Source: Flavobacteriaceae bacterium (GTDB lineage: Bacteria > Bacteroidota > Bacteroidia > Flavobacteriales > Flavobacteriaceae). From it: a stretch of DNA of 64,000 nt. Below are positions 48,323 to 57,960 of the stretch, one piece after another (positions within the stretch are counted from its first letter, which is position 1; each line of letters opens with the position of its first letter). The stretch spans positions 186,001 to 250,000 of the forward strand of contig JAGYJA010000002.1 in NCBI GenBank assembly GCA_018402385.1, given 5' to 3'. Both the position numbers and the translations under genes were made by a program. The notes beneath the pieces were generated by a model. It ran no database searches, was not told where the DNA came from, and saw only the letters and a list, made by a program, of their open reading frames with translations.

Positions 48323-49567
48323 TTATAATTGGTACTTTTCTGCCGTAAGGTTGGCAATTTTGACAATTACCTCTGTGGCTTTTTGCATACTTTCTACAGG
48401 TATGTATTCATAACGCCCGTGAAAGTTGTGACCGCCTGCAAAAATATTAGGGCAGGGCAATCCCATATAACTGAGTTGTGAGCCGTCTGTGCCACCTCTA
48501 ATTGGTTTTATAATTGGAGTGACACCAGCAGCTATCATTGCTTCTTCAGCGATATCGACAATGTGCATGACCGGTTCAATTTTTTCACGCATATTAAAGT
48601 ATTGATCAGTTAGTTTGACAGTAACGAGGTTGTTTTCTAATTGTGAATTTATTTCGGTTGCCAGTTTTGTAAACATTTCCTTTCGGGCTTCAAATATGTT
48701 TTTATCGAGGTCTCTAATAATGTAATCAAGTACCGTTTTGTCAACCCCACCCTGAACAGAACTTAAATGAAAAAAACCTTCCCTGCCTTCTGTATGCTCT
48801 GGTTTTTCAAGTCGTGGCAGAGAATTAATGAAATCTGTCGCGATGTGCTGACTGTTAATCATTTTTCCTTTGGCATAACCGGGATGCACTATTTTTCCCT
48901 GAATGGTAACAACAGCTTTCGCAGCATTGAAATTTTCATACTCGAGTTCGCCTACCTGGCTTCCGTCCATGGTGTATGCCCAATCGGCTCCAAATTTTTC
49001 AACATCAAAATGATGAGCACCACGTCCTATTTCTTCATCAGGGGTGAAGCAAACACGTATTTTTCCATGGTTAATTTCAGGATGCTGGATGAGATATTCC
49101 ATAGCAGAAACAATTTCGCAGATACCGGCTTTATCATCAGCACCCAGAAGTGTGGTACCATCTGTTGTGATAAGGGTTTGCCCTTTGTATTGCAATAAAT
49201 CATCAAAGTAAGAAGGGGAGAGTATGATGTTCTCTCTTTCGTTTAAAACGATGTCTTTGCCGTCGTAATTTTCAATGATTTGTGGTTTAACATTTCTTGC
49301 AGTAAAGTCAGGTGATGTATCCATATGTGAAACAAACCCAATGACCGGTACTTCAAAATCTACATTTGAAGGTAAAGCAGCCATTACATAACAGTTATCA
49401 TCGAGCGTGACCTCTTCCATACCAATGGATTTGAGTTCGTCAACCAGTTTGTGAGCCAACTCCCATTGATTTTTTGAACTGGGCGTGGTAATACTGTTGG
49501 GATTGCTTTCTGTGTCAATGGTGACATAGGAGATAAAACGGTTGATGAGTTGTTGTTTGTGAATCAT
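48323..49567 (-). CDS. pepT: Peptidase T (tripeptide aminopeptidase)
   Basis: 414 residues. It cleaves N-terminal residues from tripeptides using two zinc ions. Metal-ligand regions are [20 protein letters not shown] and [16 protein letters not shown]; the final [16 protein letters not shown] is also typical. The start [20 protein letters not shown] is standard. It is followed by mnmE on the same strand, 21 bases apart at 49568-49588, and probably shares a transcript. Confidence 0.96.
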   Translation of the reverse strand: MIHKQQLINRFISYVTIDTESNPNSITTPSSKNQWELAHKLVDELKSIGMEEVTLDDNCYVMAALPSNVDFEVPVIGFVSHMDTSPDFTARNVKPQIIENYDGKDIVLNERENIILSPSYFDDLLQYKGQTLITTDGTTLLGADDKAGICEIVSAMEYLIQHPEINHGKIRVCFTPDEEIGRGAHHFDVEKFGADWAYTMDGSQVGELEYENFNAAKAVVTIQGKIVHPGYAKGKMINSQHIATDFINSLPRLEKPEHTEGREGFFHLSSVQGGVDKTVLDYIIRDLDKNIFEARKEMFTKLATEINSQLENNLVTVKLTDQYFNMREKIEPVMHIVDIAEEAMIAAGVTPIIKPIRGGTDGSQLSYMGLPCPNIFAGGHNFHGRYEYIPVESMQKATEVIVKIANLTAEKYQL

Positions 49568-49588
49568 AATTTAAGTTTAATTGATTTT

Positions 49589-50977
49589 TTACTTTCCGAT
49601 ACAGAAATTAGCAAAAATATTTCCAAGCAGCTCATCATTAGTAACTTGACCGGTAATTTCGCCAAAATAAAAGAGTGCCTGGCGTATGTCAATTGCCAGT
49701 AGATCACCACTTAAATTTTCTTGCAAACCAAGTTGTACTTTTTTGATTTCTTCAAGGGCCTTATTAAGGCTATCATAGTGCCTTGCATTGGTCACAATGG
49801 TATCACCGGATGTTAATACACCGGTATTAACGAGTGAAAGTAATTTCTCTTTGAGTTGCTCGATTCCATCTTGTTTTAAAGCACTGATTAGAATAGCATC
49901 AGGAAATTTTTCTGTGAGTATCTGTGAGCTTTCACTAGAGAGCAAATCGGTTTTATTGGCGATTAGTAAGACTTTCTTTTGTGGGTATTTGTTTTTGATT
50001 TTGTTGATTTCAACTTCCAGTGCTTTAAAGTTATTTGCATATCCATTGGCATCAAACAAAAACAACACCAGTCGCGCCTGATTTATCTTTTCATAGGTTT
50101 TTGAAATCCCAATTGATTCGATGGTGTCGATGGTATCCCTTATTCCTGCGGTATCGATAAATCGAAACCCGATGCCTTTAATAGTGAGTTCATCCTCAAT
50201 GGCATCGCGTGTTGTACCAGCAATGTCTGATACAATGGCACGCTCTTCATTAAGCAGTGCATTAAGTAGTGTTGATTTTCCGGCATTGGGTGCACCGGCT
50301 ATTGCTACAGGGATTCCGTTTTTGATAACATTTCCCGTGGCAAAAGAGTCGATGAGTTTTTTGAGAACATTTTCAATTTTGACAAGCAAGGCTTCAAATT
50401 GTTTACGGTCTGCAAACTCCACATCTTCCTCAGCAAAATCGAGTTCGAGTTCGATGAGTGAGGCAAAATTGAGTAGTTCTTCCCTGAGGTTTGCAATTTC
50501 GTTGCTAAAACCACCTCGCATTTGCTGTATAGCGACTTGGTGTGCTGCCTCATTTTCACTTGCTATTAAATCTGCTACGGCTTCGGCTTGGCTCAGGTCC
50601 ATTTTTCCGTTAAGGAAAGCTCTCAATGTGAACTCCCCGGCTTGCGCACTGCGGCATCCTTTTCGCAATAATAATTGTATGATTTCTTGTTGAATATATG
50701 AGCTTCCATGGCATGAAAATTCAACAGTATCTTCTCCAGTGTAAGATTTCGGATTTTTGAAAACGGATGCCAGCACTTCGTCAATTACTTTTTTTCCATC
50801 AATGATATGACCCAGAAGTATGGTGTGTGTAGGTTGATTTTTTAAATCTTTCCCATGAATGGATTTAAAAACTGATGCTCCAATAATAATTGCATCTGGT
50901 CCCGAAAGCCTTATAACTGCTATTGCACCGGCTCCGGAAGGTGTGGCCAGGGCAACAATGGTATCTTGATTATACAT
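49589..50977 (-). CDS. mnmE: tRNA modification GTPase MnmE
   Basis: 462 residues from the ATG encoding MYNQDTIVALATPSGAGAI; a longer in-frame ATG is not needed. MnmE with MnmG modifies wobble uridine 34 in certain tRNAs. It has an N-terminal folate-binding domain, then the G domain with GAPNAGKSTLLN (G1), DIAGTTRDAIED (G2), DTAGIRDT (G3) and NKTD (G4). The C-terminal catalytic Cys motif CIGK closes the protein. It lies upstream of pepT in the same direction. Confidence 0.97.
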   Translation of the reverse strand: MYNQDTIVALATPSGAGAIAVIRLSGPDAIIIGASVFKSIHGKDLKNQPTHTILLGHIIDGKKVIDEVLASVFKNPKSYTGEDTVEFSCHGSSYIQQEIIQLLLRKGCRSAQAGEFTLRAFLNGKMDLSQAEAVADLIASENEAAHQVAIQQMRGGFSNEIANLREELLNFASLIELELDFAEEDVEFADRKQFEALLVKIENVLKKLIDSFATGNVIKNGIPVAIAGAPNAGKSTLLNALLNEERAIVSDIAGTTRDAIEDELTIKGIGFRFIDTAGIRDTIDTIESIGISKTYEKINQARLVLFLFDANGYANNFKALEVEINKIKNKYPQKKVLLIANKTDLLSSESSQILTEKFPDAILISALKQDGIEQLKEKLLSLVNTGVLTSGDTIVTNARHYDSLNKALEEIKKVQLGLQENLSGDLLAIDIRQALFYFGEITGQVTNDELLGNIFANFCIGK

Positions 50978-51086
50978 ATTTGTCAAAGGTACAAAGAAGT
51001 TGGTTTGTATGGTGAAAATATGCGCTACTATCAATTAAACAAGGAAAAATCATATAATTTTTTACCTTTAACAAATAAATAAAATA

Positions 51087-54000
51087 ATGTATCCAAAAAA
51101 AGGCTTTGCATTTTTATATAGGAATCCAGTTGCTTTTAGTGCAGCTGTGTTTGTAATTATTTTTATAATTACCCAATCACTAGTTTTACAGCGTTATATC
51201 CTAAACCTTTCAAAACTGGAAAAGGAAAATACAGAGGAGCTGAATAGGGTAGTAGATCAATTGCAATTTAATTTAAACTACGCACTTTCAACGACTACAA
51301 CCCTGGCTTTTATCATAGAAAATTATGGCGTTCCGGAAGAATTTGACCTTATTGCAGAAAAACTTCTTGAAACAAATGAGTTGGTTGATGGCGTTCAACT
51401 ATTAGAAAATGGTGTAATAACAAAGATGTATCCACTGGAGGGTAATGAAATGATTATTGGCTATAATGTCGTTGAAGATCCTTCCAGAGGGAAGGAAGTC
51501 TTGATGGCAGCAGAAAAGGGGACGTTGTATTTTGGAGGACCTTTTGAACTCAAACAAGGAGGAATGGGGGTTGTGGGTAGACTCCCTTTGGAAGTAGAAG
51601 AGGATAGTCTGGCATTTGCAGCAGTTGTTATTCAGCTTGATAGGCTTTTAGAGTTAAGTGGGATTTCAAATAGCAATGACCGTTTTAACTATCAACTTTC
51701 AAAGCAAAACCCTGAGACAAATAAAATGGAATACTTTATTGAATCTGGAGCAGATTTTACTCAAAGTCAAACTGCAGCAGTTAAAGTTCCAATGGGTGAA
51801 TGGCAAATTTTTGTAAAAGAAAGGAATGGTAATTATTTGGAAGGCGTTTTTGCACTATCCATACTGGGATTATTTTTAAGTTTATTTGGTGGATATATTA
51901 CAAGAAGTCTTTTAAGGAAACCTGCAGAACTTGAAGAACAAGTAAAACATCAATCTAAAATCATTTTGGATAACAAAAGACGTTTCCAGGCATTGGTAGA
52001 AAACAGTTTAGATTCAGTAGCAATTCTTGGTCCCGATGGATCAAATATTTATGTTTCACCCTCAGTTACTTCGGTTTTAGGGTATAGTGAAGAGGAGATA
52101 ATGAAAATTAACCTTTTTGAAATACTTCACGATGATGACAAACCTTTTGTTGCTGATGAAATGCTATATGTTCTCCTAAACCCGGGGATATCAATTAAGG
52201 GACATATTAGCAGAATAAAACATAAAGACGGGACCTGGAGGTGGGTTGAATCTTCAATTACCAATTTATTGGATGACCCTGCAGTCAATGGCATTGTGGA
52301 TAATTTTAGAGATATAACAGATAAAAAAGAAGCTGAGGATATTATTTTAGAGGAAAAAGAATTGTCTGAAGCTATTATCAATAGTCTCCCGGGAATATTT
52401 TATTTATTCAATCAAAACGGTGAATTCCTATTATGGAATGACAACTTTGAAAAAATATCTGAATACAATGCAGAGGAAATCAAAAAAATGCATCCTTTAG
52501 AATTTTTTCAAGAAGATGACATTTCACACATTGAAAGCCGAATCAAAGAAACTTTTGAAAAAGGGGAAAGTTTTGCTGAAGCCTATTTCACATCAAAAAG
52601 CGGTAATAAGATTTATCACTATTTCACGGGCAGCTTAATTGAATACAAAGGAGAAATTTGTCTTTTAGGTACCGGTGTAGATGCCTCTCAAAGAAGAGAG
52701 GCAGAATTAGAACTAAAGAAAAGTGAAGAGCAAATGCTTTCTATTTTTAATAATTCGATAAGTGCTGTGATTATGATGGATGAAGAGGGCTTGATCACAA
52801 ACTGGAACCCCAAGGCAGAGGAAATTTTTGGCTGGAAAAAAGAAGAGGTACTAGGTAAACAAATGCATCAATTTATCGTTCCAGAGGAACACAAAGAACG
52901 CCACTTACAGGGCATGCAAGCTTATAAAAAAACCGGAAAAGGAACCATCATAAATACTAACTTTGAAATTGATGCCATTACAAAATCAAAGAAAAAAATA
53001 GATATTTCCTTAGGGATAACCACCGTGAGAATTAAAGGAAAGGAATTCTTTATTAGTTTTATAAGTGACATCACTGAACTAAAACAAAAGGAAAGAATTA
53101 AAAACTTTGAACAAGGCAATAGAGATGCTCTTATTAATTCATCAACAGATTTGATATGGAGCGTTAGTAGAGACTTGAAATTTCTTACTGCAAATGATGC
53201 ATTTAAAACGTCATTTAAAAACTATACAAATGAGATTTTAAAAGAAGGAGCAGATGTGCTTCCTACTCATCTTGATAAAGAGTACACAAATTTTTGGAAA
53301 AGCCTTTATGAAAGGGCTTTGAATGGAGAAACTTTTACATTTAACAATAAAATTCCTGCCAATAAAAACCAAGAAGAAAAAGTTATAGAAACTAACTTCA
53401 GTCCAATTGTTGTTGAAGAAAAAATTGTTGGAGTTGCTTGCTCTGCCCGGGATATTACTGAAAGAATTAGAGTTCAAGAGGAAATTGAAGAATACAATGA
53501 AAAGTTAAGTACAGCTCAGGAAATTGCAAAACTGGGGTATTGGGAACATACTTTAGGCGAGAAAGAATTATACTGGACGAGTCAGATTTTTACTATATGG
53601 GATGAAGACCCCAATGACTTTCAACCCACAATTGAGAAGTTTTTTAAGTCAGTGCATCCTGAAGATAGAGAAAAATTCTATTTATATACAAACAAATCGT
53701 TGGATGGTGTTGAAAGTCAGGATGTCAAATATCGAATTATTACAAGAAAAGGAAATTTAAAATGGGTCCATCAACTTGGAAAAATGCTAAAGGACGGTGA
53801 GAATGATCAAGTAGTTTTTAAAGGAACTATGCGAGATATTACTGCTTTAAAAGAACAAGAACAGGCAATTTTAGATTACAATTTAAAACTGGAAGCAGCT
53901 CAAAAAATTGCAAAACTAGGTTATTGGGAATATGAATATAACAAAGATGAATTAACCTGGTCTGATCAGGTCTATGAAATATGGGAAAAATCAAAAAATA

Positions 54001-55694
54001 CCTTTAAGGTTACTCAAGATGCTTTTTTTAAATCCATACACCCAGACGATATTGATGACTATTTAGTGGATCAAAAAAAAGCTTTAAAAGGGGGGCAAGC
54101 ACTTGTAAAAGAACATCGAATCGTTTTGGATAATGGAAAAATTAAATGGGTTTTGGAACGTGGAGAACTATTTTATAATGAAGCAAAGGAATCTCGGGTC
54201 TTTAAAGGCACAGTTCAGGATATCACCAGTCAAAAAGAAATTGAAATTGAATTGAGAGAGCAAAATTATTTTATAAAAACAGCATTTGACAATCTACCTG
54301 TAGGTATTGCTGTGAGAATCATTAACACGGGTAAGTTTACCCTAATGAATAAAAACTTCACTGAAATTTATGGTTGGTCAAAAAGTGAGTTTAAAGATGT
54401 GGATAGCTTTTTTGATAAGGTATATCCAGACGCTGATTATAGAAAAAAAGTCAAAGACCAAATTTTTAGTGATCTCGCCAGTAATGATTTAAAGCGTATG
54501 CATTGGGAGGGTATTGAGGTTACTACAAAAAAAGGGGATAAACGCATTGTTAATACCAGGAACATTCCATTGCTTGATCAAAATTTAATAATATCAACTG
54601 TTCTGGATGTTACTGAAAAAGCAATCGCAGAACAACAACTGGCTATAAGTAATGAACGTTATGAATATGTTACCAAAGCAACTTTTGATGCTATTTGGGA
54701 TTGGGATTTTAATAAGAATACAATATACTGGGGAGAAGGTTTTAAAACTATTTTTGGTCATAATACCAAAAACAACCATAGTAATTATTGGTTTGCAAAC
54801 ATCCATCCGGATGATGTAGAACGAATTAAGAAAAGTATTGAGAGATTAAAAAAAAGCAAAAGGTTAAATTGGGAAGTTGAGTACCGTTTTTTACATAAAA
54901 ACGGAGACTATCGTTATGTAAAAGATCGCGGTATTGTTTTAAGAAATGTTGAGAGAAAAGCATTGAGGATGATTGGCGCTATGCAAGATGTCACTTCTCA
55001 AAAGGAATATGAACAAAAACTTCTTGATCTTAATCAAAAACTTAGAAATTTTTCTGCCCACCTTCAAGAAGCAAGAGAAGAAGAACGCATCTCAATTGCA
55101 CGTGAAATTCACGATGAATTAGGACAGCAGCTGACAGGGATAAAACTGGATGCATCCTGGTTAAAAAATATAATTGCCAAACGAGCTCCAGAAGATTTTG
55201 AAAGAACAGAAAGATTGATTGAAAATATCAATAAAGCCATTAATGATGTTAGAAGAGTAGCATCCAATTTAAGACCTGGTGTTCTTGATGACCTTGGACT
55301 TGAAGCAGCCATAGAATGGCAAAGTCAAAAATTTGAGGAACACTTCTCCATTAAATGTAATTTATTTTCTAAAAACCTTACAGGAAACTATAAAAAGGAA
55401 ATCAATACAGCTGTTTACAGAGTTTATCAAGAAGCATTAACAAATGTGATGAGACACGCTAAAGCTACTGAAATAAATACTCTTCTTTATGAAAATGAAA
55501 AAAAATTAATTCTTGAAGTAATTGATAATGGAATTGGAATTAAAGAAAGCGATAAGGACAATAATTCTTCACTGGGATTAACAGGAATGAGAGAACGGGC
55601 TCATATGATTAATGGTACATTATTGATAGAAAACCATGAAAAGGGTGGGACTAAGGTAAAACTTATTGTACCTTTAAGTACAAATAATCAATGA
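51087..55694 (+). CDS. CHASE-PAS8 sensor histidine kinase (NarL-partner type)
   Basis: 1535 residues. Two membrane helices (about 13-30 and 253-275) flank a periplasmic CHASE sensor domain with the typical VQLLENGVITKMYPLEGNE. Eight PAS domains follow (about 290-1300), several with PAC motifs (e.g. GIVDNFRDITDKKEAE, GTMRDITALKEQEQA). The end is a HisKA_3 dimerisation domain with the phospho-His in REIHDELGQQLTGIKLD, then a HATPase with DNGIGI and GLTGMRERA. This is the kinase class that phosphorylates NarL/FixJ-type regulators. The next gene starts 1 base later and is exactly such a regulator. PAS 5 and 6 are near duplicates. Confidence 0.93.
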   Translation: MYPKKGFAFLYRNPVAFSAAVFVIIFIITQSLVLQRYILNLSKLEKENTEELNRVVDQLQFNLNYALSTTTTLAFIIENYGVPEEFDLIAEKLLETNELVDGVQLLENGVITKMYPLEGNEMIIGYNVVEDPSRGKEVLMAAEKGTLYFGGPFELKQGGMGVVGRLPLEVEEDSLAFAAVVIQLDRLLELSGISNSNDRFNYQLSKQNPETNKMEYFIESGADFTQSQTAAVKVPMGEWQIFVKERNGNYLEGVFALSILGLFLSLFGGYITRSLLRKPAELEEQVKHQSKIILDNKRRFQALVENSLDSVAILGPDGSNIYVSPSVTSVLGYSEEEIMKINLFEILHDDDKPFVADEMLYVLLNPGISIKGHISRIKHKDGTWRWVESSITNLLDDPAVNGIVDNFRDITDKKEAEDIILEEKELSEAIINSLPGIFYLFNQNGEFLLWNDNFEKISEYNAEEIKKMHPLEFFQEDDISHIESRIKETFEKGESFAEAYFTSKSGNKIYHYFTGSLIEYKGEICLLGTGVDASQRREAELELKKSEEQMLSIFNNSISAVIMMDEEGLITNWNPKAEEIFGWKKEEVLGKQMHQFIVPEEHKERHLQGMQAYKKTGKGTIINTNFEIDAITKSKKKIDISLGITTVRIKGKEFFISFISDITELKQKERIKNFEQGNRDALINSSTDLIWSVSRDLKFLTANDAFKTSFKNYTNEILKEGADVLPTHLDKEYTNFWKSLYERALNGETFTFNNKIPANKNQEEKVIETNFSPIVVEEKIVGVACSARDITERIRVQEEIEEYNEKLSTAQEIAKLGYWEHTLGEKELYWTSQIFTIWDEDPNDFQPTIEKFFKSVHPEDREKFYLYTNKSLDGVESQDVKYRIITRKGNLKWVHQLGKMLKDGENDQVVFKGTMRDITALKEQEQAILDYNLKLEAAQKIAKLGYWEYEYNKDELTWSDQVYEIWEKSKNTFKVTQDAFFKSIHPDDIDDYLVDQKKALKGGQALVKEHRIVLDNGKIKWVLERGELFYNEAKESRVFKGTVQDITSQKEIEIELREQNYFIKTAFDNLPVGIAVRIINTGKFTLMNKNFTEIYGWSKSEFKDVDSFFDKVYPDADYRKKVKDQIFSDLASNDLKRMHWEGIEVTTKKGDKRIVNTRNIPLLDQNLIISTVLDVTEKAIAEQQLAISNERYEYVTKATFDAIWDWDFNKNTIYWGEGFKTIFGHNTKNNHSNYWFANIHPDDVERIKKSIERLKKSKRLNWEVEYRFLHKNGDYRYVKDRGIVLRNVERKALRMIGAMQDVTSQKEYEQKLLDLNQKLRNFSAHLQEAREEERISIAREIHDELGQQLTGIKLDASWLKNIIAKRAPEDFERTERLIENINKAINDVRRVASNLRPGVLDDLGLEAAIEWQSQKFEEHFSIKCNLFSKNLTGNYKKEINTAVYRVYQEALTNVMRHAKATEINTLLYENEKKLILEVIDNGIGIKESDKDNNSSLGLTGMRERAHMINGTLLIENHEKGGTKVKLIVPLSTNNQ

Positions 55695-55695
55695 T

Positions 55696-56322
55696 ATGAG
55701 AGTTTTAATAGCAGACGATCACGCAATTTTAAGAAAAGGACTGATAGAAATACTAAATAGTTCTTACCCAACTCTTGAGTATTTTGAAGCTGCAAATGGG
55801 CTTGAAGCACTTCAGATTAGTAGAAAACAAGACTTAGACTTGATACTATTAGACATTTCTATGCCTGGCAGAAATGGCCTTGATACTTTAAAACAAATGA
55901 GAAGTGATGGGAATACTGCTAAAATTTTGATTTTAAGTGTTCAACCTGAAGATCAATATGCAATTCGTGTTTTAAAAGCAGGAGCGAGTGGTTTTCTCAA
56001 TAAAGACAGTGCACCAGAGGAATTACTTAGCGCTGTAAGAACTGTGATGAACGGTAAAAAATATATCTCGTCTGCCATTGCAGAAAAACTGGCACAATCC
56101 ATAGGTACACCTTTTGATAAACCACTTTATGAAAATCTATCTGACAGAGAATTGCAAGTGCTTCAATACATCGCTTCCGGCAAAACAGTTTCAGAAATCG
56201 CAAAAGAAATATCTCTTACTGTAAATACAATAAGCACCTATAGAGCCAGAATCCTGGATAAACTTCAGCTAAAGAGTAATGCTGCAATTACGCGCTATGC
56301 TTTAGATAATAATCTTGTATAA
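55696..56322 (+). CDS. NarL/FixJ-family response regulator
   Basis: 208 residues. Receiver domain (about 1-120) with phosphorylation pocket LIADDHAILRKG, phospho-Asp in LILLDISMPGRNG and Lys in FLNKDSAPEEL. A LuxR-type HTH (about 145-205) has LSDRELQVLQYIASGKTVS and EIAKEISLTVNTISTYRARI. It is 1 base from the end of the big kinase and is almost surely its partner. It would bind DNA as a dimer after phosphorylation. Target genes are not visible. Confidence 0.96.
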   Translation: MRVLIADDHAILRKGLIEILNSSYPTLEYFEAANGLEALQISRKQDLDLILLDISMPGRNGLDTLKQMRSDGNTAKILILSVQPEDQYAIRVLKAGASGFLNKDSAPEELLSAVRTVMNGKKYISSAIAEKLAQSIGTPFDKPLYENLSDRELQVLQYIASGKTVSEIAKEISLTVNTISTYRARILDKLQLKSNAAITRYALDNNLV

Positions 56323-56904
56323 TTGCTTAAATGCTTATTATTTAGCACAGTATAACTTCTTTTTTTTTCTTCTTCTTCTTTACAATCTGCGTTTGTAGTA
56401 TAAATAACTACAAGTCATTCATTGCTTATACTATTTGTCAAAATGCAAAAAGGTATGAATTTTACACCATCAAATTAATTCATATTTATTGTGTTAATAA
56501 AGTTCATGAACAGGCTTCTTTTTAGATAATATTTCATCCCCAATGAATCTTAAAGGAGTCTGTTTAGCTAATTTAAATTTTAATTTAAACCGGTTTGCAT
56601 ATATAAAGTATTGATTTTTTAAAAAATTTGAGAACACTAAGGTAGTTTTTGATTTTTTTTGATATAGGGAAAAATTGATATTTGTGCAGCCGGTTTTTTT
56701 ATAAAATATTTTTTTCAAAATGAAATCTTCAAAAGTCACAGCTAAAATCACTGTTTTTTTATTGGTGCTAGTTTATGCAATGCTTATTCTCTTCGTTATT
56801 TAAATTACTTGTAGTACTCTTGCCTACACCATTAACACACTTACTACTATTTCAGGGACTTATGTTCTGCTCTATATTTGAAATAAATATTTGAAACTCC
56901 AGGA
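56323..56904. other. Gene-poor 582-base gap between signalling genes
   Basis: This stretch is very AT-rich with long T and A runs. No stable hairpin terminator follows the NarL regulator. The minus-strand ORF at 56494-56751 lacks a family and is probably chance. The only plausible gene is a 27-residue peptide at 56720. Confidence 0.5.
56720..56803 (+). CDS. Possible 27-residue one-helix membrane peptide
   Basis: ATG 56720 opens MKSSKVTAKITVFLLVLVYA, basic then strongly hydrophobic, ending at TAA 56801-56803. A single membrane helix is evident. It lies between the NarL regulator and a receiver gene. Without a family match or clear promoter it remains a weak call. Confidence 0.3.
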   Translation: MKSSKVTAKITVFLLVLVYAMLILFVI

Positions 56905-57291
56905 ATGACATTAAAGGTGGTATCTATTGATGATTCAACAACAATAACAACCCATTTAAATTATCTCTTCAAAAAGCATGATGAGATTGAGTGGGTGGGT
57001 CATGCTTATGATTTAATTGAGGGTAAAAAAATAATTAAATCTCTTAAACCTGATGTTGTTTTATTAGATATTATGGTTAATGAAGAAAGTGGTTTTGAAC
57101 TGCTCTATTTTGTAAAACAGCATTTTCCTTATATAAAAGTTTATATGTTGAGCAATTTAAATGATGAAATTTATATTAAAAAAAGCAAACAACTGGGAGC
57201 TAGTCAATTTATAGATAAATCCTATGAGTTTGAATCCATTTCTGATTTTTTATTGAATGATCACAAAGAAAAGAATATTTTAAAGAATTGA
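56905..57291 (+). CDS. Single-domain response regulator (paralogue 1)
   Basis: 128 residues, a lone receiver. Pocket residues are VVSIDDSTTI, phospho-Asp in VVLLDIMVNEESG, the conserved Ser in VYMLSNLND and Lys in FIDKSYEF. It has no output domain, so it would act by binding a partner or passing phosphate. It is a paralogue of the receiver at 59015, sharing the KQLGA-x-x-F-x-DKSYEF stretch. It lies 28 bases before the PAS-like gene, and both lie just before the IS1595 insertion. Confidence 0.92.
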   Translation: MTLKVVSIDDSTTITTHLNYLFKKHDEIEWVGHAYDLIEGKKIIKSLKPDVVLLDIMVNEESGFELLYFVKQHFPYIKVYMLSNLNDEIYIKKSKQLGASQFIDKSYEFESISDFLLNDHKEKNILKN

Positions 57292-57319
57292 TTTATAACA
57301 AGCTTAAGTAAAATTTATA

Positions 57320-57907
57320 ATGAAAGAAACTAATTTTTCAACAACAAATAGACATATCATTGAACACAAACCTTTTTTTAATAGTGTGATAAAGACCTTT
57401 AATAATTCTTATAAAGGAGAAAGTATCTATACTAGAGCTTTAGCTAAAAATAAAAGAGTTCTGTTTATTTGTGATTTTGAAGGAAAAATTCTTTCAATTG
57501 GTTCACCATTTTCAGATATTGATTGTGAGTTTAAAAATGTACTTGAAAAATCAATACTTGATTATATTCATCAGGAAGATATTTATTTTGTGATTGAGCA
57601 TTTAGTACAATTGCTTCTAGAAAAAACAGACAGTGTTGTTTTTGAAGCTCGATTTCTTTGTAAAAAAAATCAATTTCTCTATATAAAATGGCATGTTGGA
57701 TACCTTTGTGGAATGTTCTTTTTCTATCCTGTTAATATGCCTAAAAACGGATTGGCTTTAAATGAAAATAGCAAACTCAATGCTGCTCCAATACCTTCAA
57801 TACAAATAGATTTAAATGAATTCTTTTGGAAGTTGGAAGTTGAAAAAACCTTATTTGAATGGGATCAACTATTTGATAAACATTTAGAATATTGTTTCAA
57901 TGTTTAA
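57320..57907 (+). CDS. PAS-fold-like protein without known output
   Basis: 195 residues. The central part (about 45-150) looks like a PAS domain: VLFICDFEGKILSIGSPFSD, a helical connector and SILDYIHQEDIYFVIEHLVQ, then SVVFEARFLCKKNQFLYIKW. No kinase or DNA-binding domain follows; the end is a short helix (VEKTLFEWDQLFDKHLEYCF). It may be a sensory partner for the adjacent receiver (56905). It ends 53 bases before the IS element, which does not disrupt it. Confidence 0.7.
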   Translation: MKETNFSTTNRHIIEHKPFFNSVIKTFNNSYKGESIYTRALAKNKRVLFICDFEGKILSIGSPFSDIDCEFKNVLEKSILDYIHQEDIYFVIEHLVQLLLEKTDSVVFEARFLCKKNQFLYIKWHVGYLCGMFFFYPVNMPKNGLALNENSKLNAAPIPSIQIDLNEFFWKLEVEKTLFEWDQLFDKHLEYCFNV

Positions 57908-57960
57908 GACTATTTGTAGTGGTTTTGACTACAAATTATTTATATTCTTAACTATTTTAT

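Noticed and set aside
48767..49198. 143-codon plus-strand ORF over pepT
   Set aside because: Antisense shadow of a conserved peptidase.
50121..50693. 190-codon plus-strand ORF over mnmE
   Set aside because: Antisense shadow of the GTPase gene; Ser-rich with no domain.
56494..56751. 85-codon minus-strand ORF between signalling genes
   Set aside because: Lys/Phe-rich, from AT-rich DNA; no family, no ribosome site, and overlaps a better small ORF on the other strand.
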